Below are positions 25,425-34,988 of a DNA stretch of 64,000 nt, in pieces. Positions within the stretch are counted from its first letter, which is position 1, and the number at the start of each line of letters is the position of its first letter. Both the position numbers and the translations under genes were made by a program. Below the pieces are notes generated by a model. The model did not search any database and had not been told where the DNA came from. It worked only from the letters and a program-made list of their open reading frames with translations. Origin of the DNA: an uncultured Roseibium sp. (GTDB lineage Bacteria; Pseudomonadota; Alphaproteobacteria; Rhizobiales; Stappiaceae); assembly GCF_947499295.1 (NCBI RefSeq), contig NZ_CANMNP010000020.1, forward strand, positions 1 through 64,000. Reading direction: 5' to 3'.

Positions 25425-27805
25425 CGTGCCTCCGCTTTCCGGGTCTGCACAACATCCGGGTCACTCCCGTCGGACGTTGCTTCTGGCTTGGTTCGCACGC
25501 GGATCAGAGCAAGCACACAAAGCCCGGCAAGCACCACCACGGCAATCTCTCCGAGCGTATCAACACCGCGGAAATCCACCAGGATCACGTTCACGATGTT
25601 GCGCCCATGCGCGATCGAACGGCTGTACTCGGTAAAGAACTCGGACAGCCGACTGTCGAACGGCTGCTGGGTGATGGCAAGCAAGGTCAGCGTCAGACCC
25701 AGCCCCACCGCAGCAGCGATAACACCCGTACCGAGAGCAGCCGGAGCCGTGCGATGATCGCGCGGTGAAAGATTGAGCCGCGTCATGACCAGAGCAAGGA
25801 TGACAACGGACAGTGTCTCCACCATGAATTGGGTAAATGACAGATCGGGTGCGCCAAACATCATGAAGATCAATGCAACTGCAAAGCCCTGGATGCCGAG
25901 CGAGACGATTGCAGTCAGGCGTGTCTTGGCTATCAGCACCGCGATCAGTCCAAGGATGGCGATGAAGAAAATGCCCCATTCGTAGAAGCGATACTCCGGC
26001 ATTTTCGGCATGGCCGGCAAGCTGTTGGTTAGGTATCCGGGCAAAAGCACTGCCAAGGCCGTGAACCCGAATGTCAGCATCATGTAAGTGTGCATTTTTC
26101 CGGTTTGCAGGCGACGTGTTATCCACGCCGAGAGACCAACAATACCCGAAACGAACTGGTCAAATCCTTTGTCGGGGCCCCAACCGATCGCGGCAAGGAC
26201 ACTTGCGATGAAAGAGCGCAAACGGTCAAGCTGTGTGAACAGGGCAATACCGAGCCCTATCGTTATCACGGACAGGATCAGCGGCGCGTTGATCTTGGTG
26301 GGCCACAGGTGAAGATCTATACTTTTGAATTCACCAAGCAGGGACGAGAGGGTCGGGCCAACAAACAGCACGCCGGTAGTGTGCGCAATCAACGCCAATC
26401 CGAGACCTGTCACAGACAAGAAAACAGGTCCGGCGAAGAGAAGGATAGGCCCTTCATGAGCATGTTTCGGGGTGTCGACCTTTGGCCCAAAGAATGGCTT
26501 GATGGCAACGGCAGCCGCAATCACAAGCATTAGCGAATTGCCGATTACGGCAGTCACAGTGATCGGTAGCCCCAGTTCCAGCCAGCCCCAGGTTCCGTAG
26601 TAAAGCACTTCCTTTGCAATGAAGCCGATAAACGGGGGCAAGCCGGCCATGGAAAGGGCCGCGAGACAAGCCGCCACAAAGGTTATCGGCATCGCGGAGC
26701 GCAACCCGCCAAGTTTGGTGATATCTCGCGTTCCAGCTTCATGATCGATGGTGCCGGCCACCATGAAAAGCGCGCCTTTGAACAGCGAATGCGCAAGCAG
26801 ATAGAGCACCGCTCCTTCAAGGGCTTTTTCGTGGCTTGTCCCAGTCAACATGACGAGAAGTCCGAGCGAGGCAACGGTCGTATAGGCCAGCATCAGCTTC
26901 AGGTCCGTCATGCGGACAGCCAGGATTGTGCCAACCAGAAGCGTAATGCCGCCGAAGAGCGGCAGAACCGTCGTCCAAAGTGCGGTATCTCCAAGCAATG
27001 GATGAACCCGCATCAGCAGGTAGACACCTGCCTTGACCATTGTGGCGGAGTGCAGATAGGCCGAAACCGGTGTCGGCGCTTCCATGGCATTGGGTAGCCA
27101 GAAATGGAACGGGAACTGCGCCGACTTGGTAAACGCCCCTCCGAGAACCAGCAGGAAAATCGGGACGTACAGACCGCTGTCCTTGATGATGTCGGGGGAC
27201 GACAGGAGTACCGACATCTCGATTTCGCCGGTCGCATTGATGATCAAAATAAAGCCTGCCAGGAGCACAAGTCCGCCCCCGCCGGTCACCACAAGCGCTT
27301 GAACTGCCGCACGTCGGGACGCCGCTCGCAAGTGATCGAACCCAATCAGGAGGAACGATGTGATTGACGTCAGCTCCCAGAAAATAAACAGCGAAATCAG
27401 ATTGTTGCACAGCACCAGCCCGAGCATCGCGCCCATGAACATGAACAGGAAGGAAAAGAAACGCCCTTGCTGAGGGTGGCCTTTCAGATAGCCGCCCGCG
27501 TACAGGATGATGAATGTTCCGATACCGGAAATCAGCAGGGCGAAAAGTGTCGACAACCCGTCAACATAGACCGAAAAATTCACTCCGTAGCTGGGTGCCC
27601 AAGCCATCGAAGCGACAAAGGTCTGACCTTCGGAAACGGGCCCAATGAACCCGGCAAAGTGCAGAAAAATCATTCCCGGAACAATTGCCAGCGGCCATGC
27701 GGCATTGTGTTTGAACCAGCGTGTCAGGATCGGGGCAACCACGGCGGCCGCAAATGGCGCCAGAACGGCGTAAAGTGTGGTGTCGTCGATCGCTGCTGGC
27801 GTCAT
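25421..27805 (-). CDS. mrpA: Mrp Na+/H+ antiporter subunit A
   Basis: Membrane protein of 794 residues, the largest subunit and a NuoL homologue with about 20 helices. Landmarks are [19 protein letters not shown] (helix 5 Glu), [33 protein letters not shown] (helix 7 Lys and the conserved loop), [14 protein letters not shown], and a C-terminal extension (about 600-790) with [23 protein letters not shown], the DUF4040/MbhE-like part. First gene of the operon mrpABCDEFG, needed for sodium, pH or salt tolerance. The ribosome site is weak. Confidence 0.96.
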   Translation of the reverse strand: MTPAAIDDTTLYAVLAPFAAAVVAPILTRWFKHNAAWPLAIVPGMIFLHFAGFIGPVSEGQTFVASMAWAPSYGVNFSVYVDGLSTLFALLISGIGTFIILYAGGYLKGHPQQGRFFSFLFMFMGAMLGLVLCNNLISLFIFWELTSITSFLLIGFDHLRAASRRAAVQALVVTGGGGLVLLAGFILIINATGEIEMSVLLSSPDIIKDSGLYVPIFLLVLGGAFTKSAQFPFHFWLPNAMEAPTPVSAYLHSATMVKAGVYLLMRVHPLLGDTALWTTVLPLFGGITLLVGTILAVRMTDLKLMLAYTTVASLGLLVMLTGTSHEKALEGAVLYLLAHSLFKGALFMVAGTIDHEAGTRDITKLGGLRSAMPITFVAACLAALSMAGLPPFIGFIAKEVLYYGTWGWLELGLPITVTAVIGNSLMLVIAAAVAIKPFFGPKVDTPKHAHEGPILLFAGPVFLSVTGLGLALIAHTTGVLFVGPTLSSLLGEFKSIDLHLWPTKINAPLILSVITIGLGIALFTQLDRLRSFIASVLAAIGWGPDKGFDQFVSGIVGLSAWITRRLQTGKMHTYMMLTFGFTALAVLLPGYLTNSLPAMPKMPEYRFYEWGIFFIAILGLIAVLIAKTRLTAIVSLGIQGFAVALIFMMFGAPDLSFTQFMVETLSVVILALVMTRLNLSPRDHRTAPAALGTGVIAAAVGLGLTLTLLAITQQPFDSRLSEFFTEYSRSIAHGRNIVNVILVDFRGVDTLGEIAVVVLAGLCVLALIRVRTKPEATSDGSDPDVVQTRKAEAR

Positions 27806-28206
27806 GGTGATCTTTCGTCACAAACTAAATCGGCGGGACATATGACTTCGAATCAATTCCCATTCCGCAAGATAATAGCGGTCAGGAAGAGTTATGACAT
27901 GTCTTAGGCAAGCGATACTGTGTTTCAAGCGCTCCTGATACGATTTTCACGTGTTTAGAGGCGCATTTTCAGTTTGGCTGCCAATCAAGCTGGTAGTTCT
28001 ACCGTAAGTGCCAGCCTGAGAGACCAGCTGCTTGAGCCAAAGTGACAGATCACAAGACGGGAATTCATGGTGGCCGGTGCCGATGACCGGAGCCAATTCT
28101 CCATCCGCCAGTCCGAAGCGCGCAAGAAACTTTTCAGACCACTTGATTTCGACGGCTGGATACCGTTCAGTTTTAAATTGCCACCAGAATTCTGAGCGAG
28201 GCAACA
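27806..28206. other. Divergent intergenic region mrpA / GGDEF gene
   Basis: About 400 bases holding the mrp operon promoter and that of the GGDEF gene. An open frame on the minus strand from 28282 reads through part of it, but it has no ribosome site and overlaps the GGDEF start. No clear promoter box was found. Confidence 0.3.
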
Positions 28207-29184
28207 ATGACGCTAGACGACAACAAAGGTCTTTCGTCGGCAACGGATATGATCCGACCGTCCAGCCTCGACTTTGAAACACTTTTAAAACTCAGCAACG
28301 ATGCTCTGATTGTCCTGTCATCAGACGGCACCCCAACCTTCATATCCCCCGCCGCTGAGCGGCTTTTTGGCTGGAGTACCGAAAAACTCTCTGCGCAACT
28401 GCGTGACCTTGTGTATGTCGAAGCATCAAACAGTGATGCGGAACTGCTCCACCAGATCCTGTCGGGTACCGCAGAATTTGCGGCCACATTGCCTCTTGCC
28501 GATCTGCAACTCCGCACTGCCTTCGGTCCGCTTGTCTGGACGGAAGTCAGCAGCCACATTCTTCGGGATGAGAGCGGCGCACCAGAAGCCTATGCCGTTT
28601 ATTTCAGAAACATCGCCCGGCAGAAAGAACTGGAAAGCCAACTCGAGGCCGCTTCCCAGACCGACCCGCTGACAGGACTGTTCAACCGTCGCGCATTTGA
28701 AGACAGTCTCAAGCGAGAATGGGCTATAGCGTTACGCGAACAGACCCACACCAGTCTCATCAAGGTTTCTCTCGACAGGTTTGACGCAATTGCGGAACAC
28801 TATGGTTCGAACGCCGCCGAGACTTGCCTGGCGCAAGTTGCCAAAACCCTGAAAGAGACGGCTCGAAGGCCTGCCGATGTCGCAGCGCGCACCGCAACGT
28901 CTGAGTTTTCCCTGCTACTGCCACGAACACACGAGATGGGTGTTGAGACGATCAGCGCCTATATCCATCAGGCGATCCAGGATCTTGGCATTCCAAATGC
29001 CGACAACAAGGCGGGCAATGGCATCGTTACCGCATCGGTGGGCGCCGCTTGTACGGTTCCCGAACAGACCGGAATTTCTGAGAATTCTGAATTCATTCTG
29101 GCCGCAGCCGAAAGCTGCGTTTTCCAGGCTCGCCAAGAAGGCGGAAACCGCGTCAAGACGGTGATGAATTATCTAACGAAATAG
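28207..29184 (+). CDS. PAS-GGDEF protein with degenerate catalytic motif
   Basis: Cytoplasmic protein of 325 residues: a PAS domain (about 20-145; DALIVLSSDGTPTFISPAAERLFGW and the PAC end YFRNIARQKELESQL) and a GGDEF-family domain (about 150-325; DPLTGLFNRRAFED is intact). The active-site GG[DE]EF is replaced by ATSEF at 230-234, so diguanylate cyclase activity is not expected. The inhibitory I-site RxxD (R221-P-A-D224) stands exactly five residues before it, which suggests c-di-GMP binding is retained. It is probably a c-di-GMP receptor. GAGG precedes the ATG. It is followed by msrB. Confidence 0.88.
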   Translation: MTLDDNKGLSSATDMIRPSSLDFETLLKLSNDALIVLSSDGTPTFISPAAERLFGWSTEKLSAQLRDLVYVEASNSDAELLHQILSGTAEFAATLPLADLQLRTAFGPLVWTEVSSHILRDESGAPEAYAVYFRNIARQKELESQLEAASQTDPLTGLFNRRAFEDSLKREWAIALREQTHTSLIKVSLDRFDAIAEHYGSNAAETCLAQVAKTLKETARRPADVAARTATSEFSLLLPRTHEMGVETISAYIHQAIQDLGIPNADNKAGNGIVTASVGAACTVPEQTGISENSEFILAAAESCVFQARQEGGNRVKTVMNYLTK

Positions 29185-29268
29185 TGTCGCTTAGCAATCC
29201 GCAGATGACTTGCCGAGGCCATGTTCGGCCCCTATTTTCGTGGCAAAGGTAACGGTGGGAAACGGGAA

Positions 29269-29733
29269 ATGAGCGACAGTACTACGCGACAGAATGTACC
29301 GAAGGTGAGAAAAACCACCGCGGAATGGATGGACCAGCTGACGCCGGAACAGTTTTATGTCACGCGGCAATCCGGGACGGAACGCCCGTTCACCGGACCT
29401 AATTGGGATAACAAGCTGATCGGCCGGTACGACTGCATTTGCTGCGATGCCCCGCTATTCATGTCGGATACCAAATTTGATGCCGGTTGCGGATGGCCTA
29501 GCTTCTTCCAAGCCGTTCACACAGACGCAATTCGTGAGCTTGAAGACCGCTCCCACGGCATGGTCCGAACGGAAATCCGTTGTGCGCAATGTGATGCTCA
29601 CCTCGGTCACGTCTTCCCAGATGGCCCGCCTCCAACAGGTTTGAGATACTGCCTGAATGGACATGCCATGAACTTCATCCATGGCGGCAGGCCGCCCTCG
29701 ACCGTTTCCGAAGAAGAGACTGAAAACAGCTGA
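29269..29733 (+). CDS. msrB: Peptide-methionine (R)-S-oxide reductase
   Basis: Cytoplasmic repair enzyme of 154 residues that reduces methionine-R-sulfoxide in proteins. Zinc ligands are the CxxC pairs in YDCICCDAP and [13 protein letters not shown]; the catalytic Cys is C128 in [20 protein letters not shown] is the substrate pocket motif. The ATG at 29269 after GGGAAACGGGAA is preferred over an ATG 16 codons earlier. Alone or with the upstream GGDEF gene (85-base gap). Confidence 0.95.
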   Translation: MSDSTTRQNVPKVRKTTAEWMDQLTPEQFYVTRQSGTERPFTGPNWDNKLIGRYDCICCDAPLFMSDTKFDAGCGWPSFFQAVHTDAIRELEDRSHGMVRTEIRCAQCDAHLGHVFPDGPPPTGLRYCLNGHAMNFIHGGRPPSTVSEEETENS

Positions 29734-29777
29734 CAGGTTCCGGCAGTCACCTTCAAATTCCCTTCTGTAAATGCAAT

Positions 29778-29796
29778 CGGGCGCCTTTAGCGCCCG
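29778..29796. terminator. Hairpin between convergent msrB and MAPEG genes
   Basis: CGGGCGC pairs with GCGCCCG across a 5-base loop between two convergent stops. No T-run follows on either strand, so the terminator role is only probable. Confidence 0.45.
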
Positions 29797-29803
29797 GCAT
29801 TCG

Positions 29804-30187
29804 TCAGCCGACCACTGCCAGCCCCATGATCACAGTGCCCGCAAGTCCGGCGGTATAGGCGATTGACCTCAGAAAAGGGATACCGCTGACGTAAAGGGGT
29901 ACATAAGCGAGGCGTGCGAAGAAAAAGAGGCTCGCCCCCAAAGTCGCCTGCTCAATATTCGCCCCGGGAACGATCAGCGACAAAACCCCAAGCACCAGAA
30001 AAAAGGGCAGATTTTCCTTCAGGTTGGCGAGGGCGCGATCCGCCCTGCGCGCAAATTTTCCGCGATCCGGCATTGCGTCCCGACCGCCAACGATTTGCGA
30101 AAAGGTGACATAGGGCAGCAGAAACAATGCACTGAAATAGATCTGTACCAGGTAAAGCAGGAGAACAGCCAAGATCCATGTCGTCAT
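29804..30187 (-). CDS. MAPEG family membrane protein
   Basis: Protein of 127 residues with four membrane helices, in the MAPEG family (membrane-associated eicosanoid/glutathione metabolism proteins). It shows the family pattern ANLKENLPFFLVLGVL and FFFARLAYVPLYVSGIPFLRSIAYTAG. Bacterial members may be glutathione-dependent or structural; activity is unknown. GGAGG six bases before the ATG at 30187 fixes this start; the frame is open to 30256. Divergent from an XRE regulator. Confidence 0.9.
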   Translation of the reverse strand: MTTWILAVLLLYLVQIYFSALFLLPYVTFSQIVGGRDAMPDRGKFARRADRALANLKENLPFFLVLGVLSLIVPGANIEQATLGASLFFFARLAYVPLYVSGIPFLRSIAYTAGLAGTVIMGLAVVG

Positions 30188-30320
30188 TCCGACCTCCAGA
30201 GTTCGTGTGTTGCGCGGGATCCTTGGCAAACCTAAGTTTTCTTCGATCCGCAGCAATTCCCTTGGAGGGAATATTCAGGATCAACCGAACTATGGCGCTC
30301 ACTACCCGGCGGTTTCATCA

Positions 30321-31133
30321 ATGAATGTGCAAAGTCTGGCTTTCGGCAATTCACTCAAATCCCTGCGTCGTGAACGTGGTCTGTCACAGCAGGCATTTGC
30401 CGGACGGATAGGCTCCACGCAGCGTCATGTCTCTTTTCTTGAAACCGGACGCGCACAGCCCAGTCGCTATATGATCCAGCGGATCGAGCGAGAGCTTGCC
30501 CTGCCCGTTGGACGCAGTCAGATCCTCTATGAAACCGCCGGCTTTTCGAGCCCTTACAAATGCCGTGCAGAAGATTCGCCGGATGTCTTGGAAGCACTCG
30601 ATCTCATTGAAACCCGTCTTCTTGCAAATTGGCCGTTTCCGGCCTTTGTCCTGGACAAGCGCTGGACCATCCTGCGCTTCAACACCCCTGGAAAACTATT
30701 TCTGGGTGGCCTGACGGACCTACAGAACCAGCCTGCCAATCTGTTCAAGATCTTTCTGTCATCCTCCTTTCGGGAAAGAATCCTGAATTGGGAGGAAGCA
30801 GCGCCGATCTTCGCCGCCAGGCTCTACCGTGAAGCTGCAGAGGATCCCGCACTTGCAGATCTGCTTGAAGAGGCTCATGCCAGCGGTATCCTTGAAGGTC
30901 TGGACGAAACCTTTCGCGAAGATGTCCCGGTTTTTGTACCTGTGGAGTTCATGGGGCCGGATGGAAGCCGACTTCGTGTGACATCTTTGCTGGGTCAACT
31001 TGCATCGGTTCAGGATGCAGTCATTGAAGGCATGACCATCGAGATGATGGTTCCGATGGACACCGAAACTCAAAACTGCCTGCTGGCAGCTGCTACACCG
31101 ACTGCGGTTGCTGGAACAGCGGCAGCAGAATGA
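30321..31133 (+). CDS. XRE family regulator with MmyB-like ligand-binding domain
   Basis: Protein of 270 residues. The N-terminal helix-turn-helix (about 5-65) reads GNSLKSLRRERGLSQQAFAGRIGSTQRHVSFLETGRAQPSR. The C-terminal domain resembles the MmyB-like ligand-binding domain (PAS-like), with FPAFVLDKRWTILRFN and VPVEFMGPDGSRLRVTSLLG. Actinobacterial members bind fatty acids or similar ligands. The start at ATG 30321 fits the domain; the frame is open from 30207. Divergent from the MAPEG gene, which is a plausible target. Confidence 0.88.
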   Translation: MNVQSLAFGNSLKSLRRERGLSQQAFAGRIGSTQRHVSFLETGRAQPSRYMIQRIERELALPVGRSQILYETAGFSSPYKCRAEDSPDVLEALDLIETRLLANWPFPAFVLDKRWTILRFNTPGKLFLGGLTDLQNQPANLFKIFLSSSFRERILNWEEAAPIFAARLYREAAEDPALADLLEEAHASGILEGLDETFREDVPVFVPVEFMGPDGSRLRVTSLLGQLASVQDAVIEGMTIEMMVPMDTETQNCLLAAATPTAVAGTAAAE

Positions 31134-31155
31134 ACAACAAGAGAGTTTAAGATTG

Positions 31156-32067
31156 ATGCAGCGACTAATTGCTTCTTTCGCATTCGTGCTGATTTCAGTG
31201 GGACTTGTCGCTGCTCCAGTGAGTGCCAGCACGGTATCGGCCTTGCCCGAGACCGTCTGGAACGGACAACAGACAAGACCCGACCGTGGATTGCCGGATG
31301 GTGAATTCGCACTTCACACGACACCTGAGGGCCAATCAGTTGCAGCGTGGTATGGAGCCCCCACCGATCGATATCGTCACAACATCTTGGGCGACGCTAT
31401 CGAAGCCGGGGCATTGCACGTCGCATTTCGGGATGGACGGAAATTTTCTCTCATCCTTCCAAGATCGCAGGTTTTCGAGGACCGTACTCCCCGGATTGTC
31501 GACCTGGACGGAGATGGTCACCCCGAGATCATCACCATCAAGTCGTTTCAAGACGCAGGTGGCAGCATCGCGATTTTCGGAAATCGCGGCAGCGCACTTG
31601 TTGAGCTTGCCAGCAACGAACCGATCGGCCGCAGCAACAGGTGGCTGAACATTGCCGGCATTGCAGATTACGCCGGGGCTGGGTCAAAACAGATTGCCTA
31701 CGTCGAGACACCCCATATCGGCGGAACGCTCTATGTGCTTGAATGGCGGGGCAAGGAACTCATGCCGATTGCATCACTTCCAGGTTTTTCCAACCACAAG
31801 ATCGGATCGCGGCATCAGGACCTCTCCGCGGACATCTCTTGGACTGGAGACAGTCGTCCGGAACTGGTCGTGCCTTCTGACAATCTGCGACAGCTGCGCG
31901 TCGTGGGTCTTACAGACGGACACCTGAAAGAAATCAAGAAAATAGAGCTTTCTGCACCCGTCCTTAGGCGCATTGTACCAGCGGAAAACTCGGGTTCAGG
32001 CTGTGTTGGGTTCAAACTGGAATCCGGTGAGAATGTCACCTTGTGCCCGCCAAGTCAGCCCGGGTGA
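31156..32067 (+). CDS. Secreted FG-GAP/VCBS-like repeat protein
   Basis: About 303 residues with a signal peptide (LIASFAFVLISVGLVAAPVSAS). The mature chain looks like a beta-propeller with one clear calcium-type FG-GAP element, PRIVDLDGDGHPEIITIKS, and a weaker one, ISWTGDSRPELVVPSD. Repeats between them are degenerate. Function unknown, probably periplasmic. It begins 22 bases after the XRE stop and may be co-transcribed with that gene; the first ATG in frame overlaps the XRE gene. Confidence 0.75.
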   Translation: MQRLIASFAFVLISVGLVAAPVSASTVSALPETVWNGQQTRPDRGLPDGEFALHTTPEGQSVAAWYGAPTDRYRHNILGDAIEAGALHVAFRDGRKFSLILPRSQVFEDRTPRIVDLDGDGHPEIITIKSFQDAGGSIAIFGNRGSALVELASNEPIGRSNRWLNIAGIADYAGAGSKQIAYVETPHIGGTLYVLEWRGKELMPIASLPGFSNHKIGSRHQDLSADISWTGDSRPELVVPSDNLRQLRVVGLTDGHLKEIKKIELSAPVLRRIVPAENSGSGCVGFKLESGENVTLCPPSQPG

Positions 32068-32095
32068 TGCCTCCCCCCCCTGCTCCATCAATTCA

Positions 32096-32512
32096 TCACG
32101 CAGTATCTTGTTGAGCTGCGAGAATGCGCCCGATATTCACTTCTATCCAATCGGCAAAGTCGCGTACTTTTAGTGCCACTTCTTGCCCGATAGGGGTTAG
32201 GCTGTAGTCGACATGCGGCGGTACGACGGGATGGGAGTAACGGTTGACGAAACCATCCGCTTCAAGCGTCTGCAATGTCTGCGCCAGCATCTTTTCGCTG
32301 ACGCCTCCCACTTTGCGCCTGAGCTCGGAAAACCGGTGCTCCTGATCCAACAGCGCAATCAGCACCAAAACACCCCAGCGGCTTGTCAGGTGTTTCAGGA
32401 TTTCGCGCGAAGGGCAGTTTTGATTGAAAAGCTCCCCTTGCCGCAGCATCGCTGACAAGGGTTTTGACGTTCCGGCATCCGCCAAAGGTGCGCTATCTGA
32501 CTGGTCTGTCAT
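32096..32512 (-). CDS. HxlR family helix-turn-helix regulator (YtfH-like)
   Basis: Protein of 138 residues with the winged-helix signature of HxlR proteins: CPSREILKHLTSRWGVLVLIALLDQEHRFSELRR, then VSEKMLAQTLQTLEADGFVNR and VDYSLTPIGQEV. The Cys at the start of the first motif is often the redox or electrophile sensor in this family. The ATG at 32512 has GGGAAG before it; a TTG four codons upstream is possible. It is divergent from a QorB-like gene, as in E. coli ytfH-qorB, with a palindrome between them. Confidence 0.92.
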   Translation of the reverse strand: MTDQSDSAPLADAGTSKPLSAMLRQGELFNQNCPSREILKHLTSRWGVLVLIALLDQEHRFSELRRKVGGVSEKMLAQTLQTLEADGFVNRYSHPVVPPHVDYSLTPIGQEVALKVRDFADWIEVNIGRILAAQQDTA

Positions 32513-32559
32513 GTTTCTTCCCAAGTCTTAGCCCCGGTTTGAACGGCTTCAAAACTAAC

Positions 32560-32583
32560 CTTTTTGTATGTACTAACAAAAAG
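32560..32583. promoter_or_regulatory. HxlR operator candidate
   Basis: CTTTTTGT (32560-32567) and ACAAAAAG (32576-32583) are perfect inverted arms around an 8-base spacer ATGTACTA. They lie midway between the divergent HxlR and qorB genes, and the outer flanks are also partly symmetric (CTAAC...GTAAG). Confidence 0.7.
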
Positions 32584-32645
32584 TAAGCACTGCGTCTACA
32601 TGGAAGGCATCCGAACCAACACCGATCGTTTGAAGGAGAAACACA

Positions 32646-33512
32646 ATGATCGCAGTCACGGGCGCCAATGGCCAATTGGGACGTCTTGTCCTGAGACATC
32701 TTACAAGCCAAACCAGCAAACAAGTTCGCGCGTTGGTTCGAACACCGGCGAAAGGACAAGACCTTGCCTCGGACCAAGTCTCGGTAGTGAGGGGAGACTA
32801 TGACGATCCGGCCAGTCTTGCCGCCGCACTCTCGGGAGTTGAACGTCTTCTGGTGATTTCAGGATCCGAAGTGGGTAAACGGGTTCCTCAACATGCTGCA
32901 ATCATCGATGCTGCAAAGGCAGCTGGAGTGCATTTCATTGCATATACAAGCTTGTTGAACGTCCCCAAATCCAGTTTGATTTTGGGTGCTGAACACATTG
33001 AAACGGAAAAGCTGCTTGCAGAGAGCGGCATCGCTCACGCCATCTTGCGCAACGGCTGGTATCTTGAAAACTTCGCCGGCACTCTTGCCGCGGCACTTGC
33101 CCACGGAGCCGTCACAGGTGCGAGTGGTGACGGCAAGTTTTCTGCTGCCGGGCGGGAGGATTATGCCGAAGCTGCTGCCAGAGTGGTTGCCGGCACGGAT
33201 CTCTCGACACGTTCGTTTGATCTTGGTGGAACACCTGCGTTCACCCGTCACGAGTTCGCCGAAGAGCTCTCCCGACTGTCCGGGCGCGCCATTGCGTATA
33301 ACAATCTGGACGAAACGACTTACGCCGAAATGCTTGTCCAGGCTGGCTTGCCGGATGGGCTTGCCAAAGCATTGGCTGACGCGGATCGCGGCGCTGAGGC
33401 CGGCGAACTTGAAACTGCCTCAAGAGACCTTGAAAAGCTTATCGGTCGCCCCGCCAAAACACTGCGGAGCTTTATCGAAGAAACCTTGGCCGCGTCCGAA
33501 AGTACAGTCTGA
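32646..33512 (+). CDS. qorB: NmrA-like NAD(P)H quinone oxidoreductase (QorB type)
   Basis: Protein of 288 residues, an atypical short-chain dehydrogenase. It has the dinucleotide motif VTGANGQLGRLVLRHL at the N-terminus and the conserved RALVRTPAKGQDL, FIAYTSLLN and AHAILRNGWYLENF of E. coli QorB (quinone oxidoreductase 2). It lacks the classic YxxxK, as expected for this group. AAGGAG precedes the ATG. Regulation by the divergent HxlR protein is likely, since the pair is conserved across bacteria. It probably detoxifies quinones. Confidence 0.92.
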   Translation: MIAVTGANGQLGRLVLRHLTSQTSKQVRALVRTPAKGQDLASDQVSVVRGDYDDPASLAAALSGVERLLVISGSEVGKRVPQHAAIIDAAKAAGVHFIAYTSLLNVPKSSLILGAEHIETEKLLAESGIAHAILRNGWYLENFAGTLAAALAHGAVTGASGDGKFSAAGREDYAEAAARVVAGTDLSTRSFDLGGTPAFTRHEFAEELSRLSGRAIAYNNLDETTYAEMLVQAGLPDGLAKALADADRGAEAGELETASRDLEKLIGRPAKTLRSFIEETLAASESTV

Positions 33513-33749
33513 TCCGGCTGAAAGGGGCTTTCCGATCGGGAGGCCCCTTGTTGGCAATTTGAAAGACATTCCGCAATACGTTGGCAACGAGGCGGCTGCC
33601 ACTCTTTCTGGCAGCGCTTTACCGGCCTCAACGACTAGCTCTCCCAAGCCATTCATTCAAATTTCTGACCGATTTCATGAGCAAATTGAATTGGATTGTG
33701 CTGTGCAAAGCTGGTAGCCCGGAACTTCATCATCGGAGCCCTTGTCACA

Positions 33750-34988
33750 GTGACCAGCTCAGCGACCCCTGATACCTATTCTCAGGACGGGCCATACGCC
33801 TGGTTCCGGCTGGCGATCTGTATTCTGCTTGGAACTCTTGGCGGAGCCGGAATGTGGGCGGTCGTTATCGTGCTGCCCGCCGTTCAGAACGATTTCGGTA
33901 TCGACCGGGCCGATGCGGCCCTGCCCTACACCGCAACCATGCTTGGATTTGCTGCCGGCAACTACATTCTCGGCAGGTTTGTTGACCGGTATGGGATCGT
34001 GTTCCCGGTCATCGTCTCTGCCCTTTTCTTAAGTTCCGGCTTCGCTCTGGCCGCACTTGCGCCGAATGTGTGGCTTTTCACAGTCGCCCAAGGCCTCTTG
34101 ATCGGCCTTGGAACCTCGGCAACCTTTGGTCCCTTGATCGCGGATATCTCGCACTGGTTCTTAAAGCGGCGCGGTTTTGCTGTCGGGTGCGCTGCCTGCG
34201 GCAATTACCTGGCTGGCGTTCTTTGGCCCTCGATCATTCAATGGAGCCTTGGATTTACTGACTGGCGGGACACCTACCTGCTCATCGCCGCAATCTGCAT
34301 TTCGACCATGGTGCCATTGGCATTCATCCTGCGGCGTCCCCCGCCTGAAAATGCATTGTCGGCAGCACCTGTACATGCCCGCTTCGGTGGGCAGACGACA
34401 GGCTTGTCGCCAGCAGCTCTCCAGACGCTGTTGGTGATTGCCGGAATAGCTTGCTGTGTCGCCATGTCGATGCCGCAGGTTCACATCGTGGCTTATTGCG
34501 TGGATCTGGGTTATGGCGTTGCACCCGGCGCAGACATGATCGCGTTGATGACAGGTGCAGGTGTGCTCAGCCGATTGGCTTCAGGCCTCATCGCCGACAA
34601 AATAGGTGGCATCAAAACACTTTTGCTCGGCTCTGTCGGACAGTGTCTCTCACTGTTTTTGTTCATACCTTTTGACGGCCTTGCCTCGCTCTATCTCGTA
34701 TCTCTGATCTTCGGACTTTCACAAGGAGGCATCGTACCGAGCTATGCCGTCATCGTGCGCGAATACCTGCCGGCAAGAGAAGCGGGCCAACGTGTCGGCC
34801 TCGTGGTCATGTCGACCATCCTGGGTATGGCCCTTGGCGGCTGGCTCTCGGGCCTGATCTACGATTTGACCGGATCTTATGAAGCCGCATTCCTGAACGG
34901 TATTGCCTGGAACCTCTTGAACATGGCCATCGCCATTTTCATCCTGTTCAGCGGTCGCCGCCGGTCTTCGCTCGCAGCAGGACAATAA
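33750..34988 (+). CDS. MFS transporter
   Basis: Major facilitator protein of about 412 residues with 12 predicted helices. It has the family loop GRFVDRYGIVFPVIVSALFL between helices 2 and 3 and its repeat GLIADKIGGIKTLLLGS in the second half. It resembles the monocarboxylate/oxalate-type exporters (GTSATFGPLIADISHWFLKRRGFAVG), but the substrate is unknown. I choose GTG 33750, which has GGAG upstream; the frame starts with a TTG at 33696. Its last 41 bases overlap the 3' end of the convergent btuC-type gene. Confidence 0.87.
   Translation: MTSSATPDTYSQDGPYAWFRLAICILLGTLGGAGMWAVVIVLPAVQNDFGIDRADAALPYTATMLGFAAGNYILGRFVDRYGIVFPVIVSALFLSSGFALAALAPNVWLFTVAQGLLIGLGTSATFGPLIADISHWFLKRRGFAVGCAACGNYLAGVLWPSIIQWSLGFTDWRDTYLLIAAICISTMVPLAFILRRPPPENALSAAPVHARFGGQTTGLSPAALQTLLVIAGIACCVAMSMPQVHIVAYCVDLGYGVAPGADMIALMTGAGVLSRLASGLIADKIGGIKTLLLGSVGQCLSLFLFIPFDGLASLYLVSLIFGLSQGGIVPSYAVIVREYLPAREAGQRVGLVVMSTILGMALGGWLSGLIYDLTGSYEAAFLNGIAWNLLNMAIAIFILFSGRRRSSLAAGQ

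Noticed and set aside
27947-28282. Minus-strand open frame of 111 codons before the GGDEF gene
   Set aside because: Overlaps the GGDEF start, has no ribosome site and no recognisable domain.
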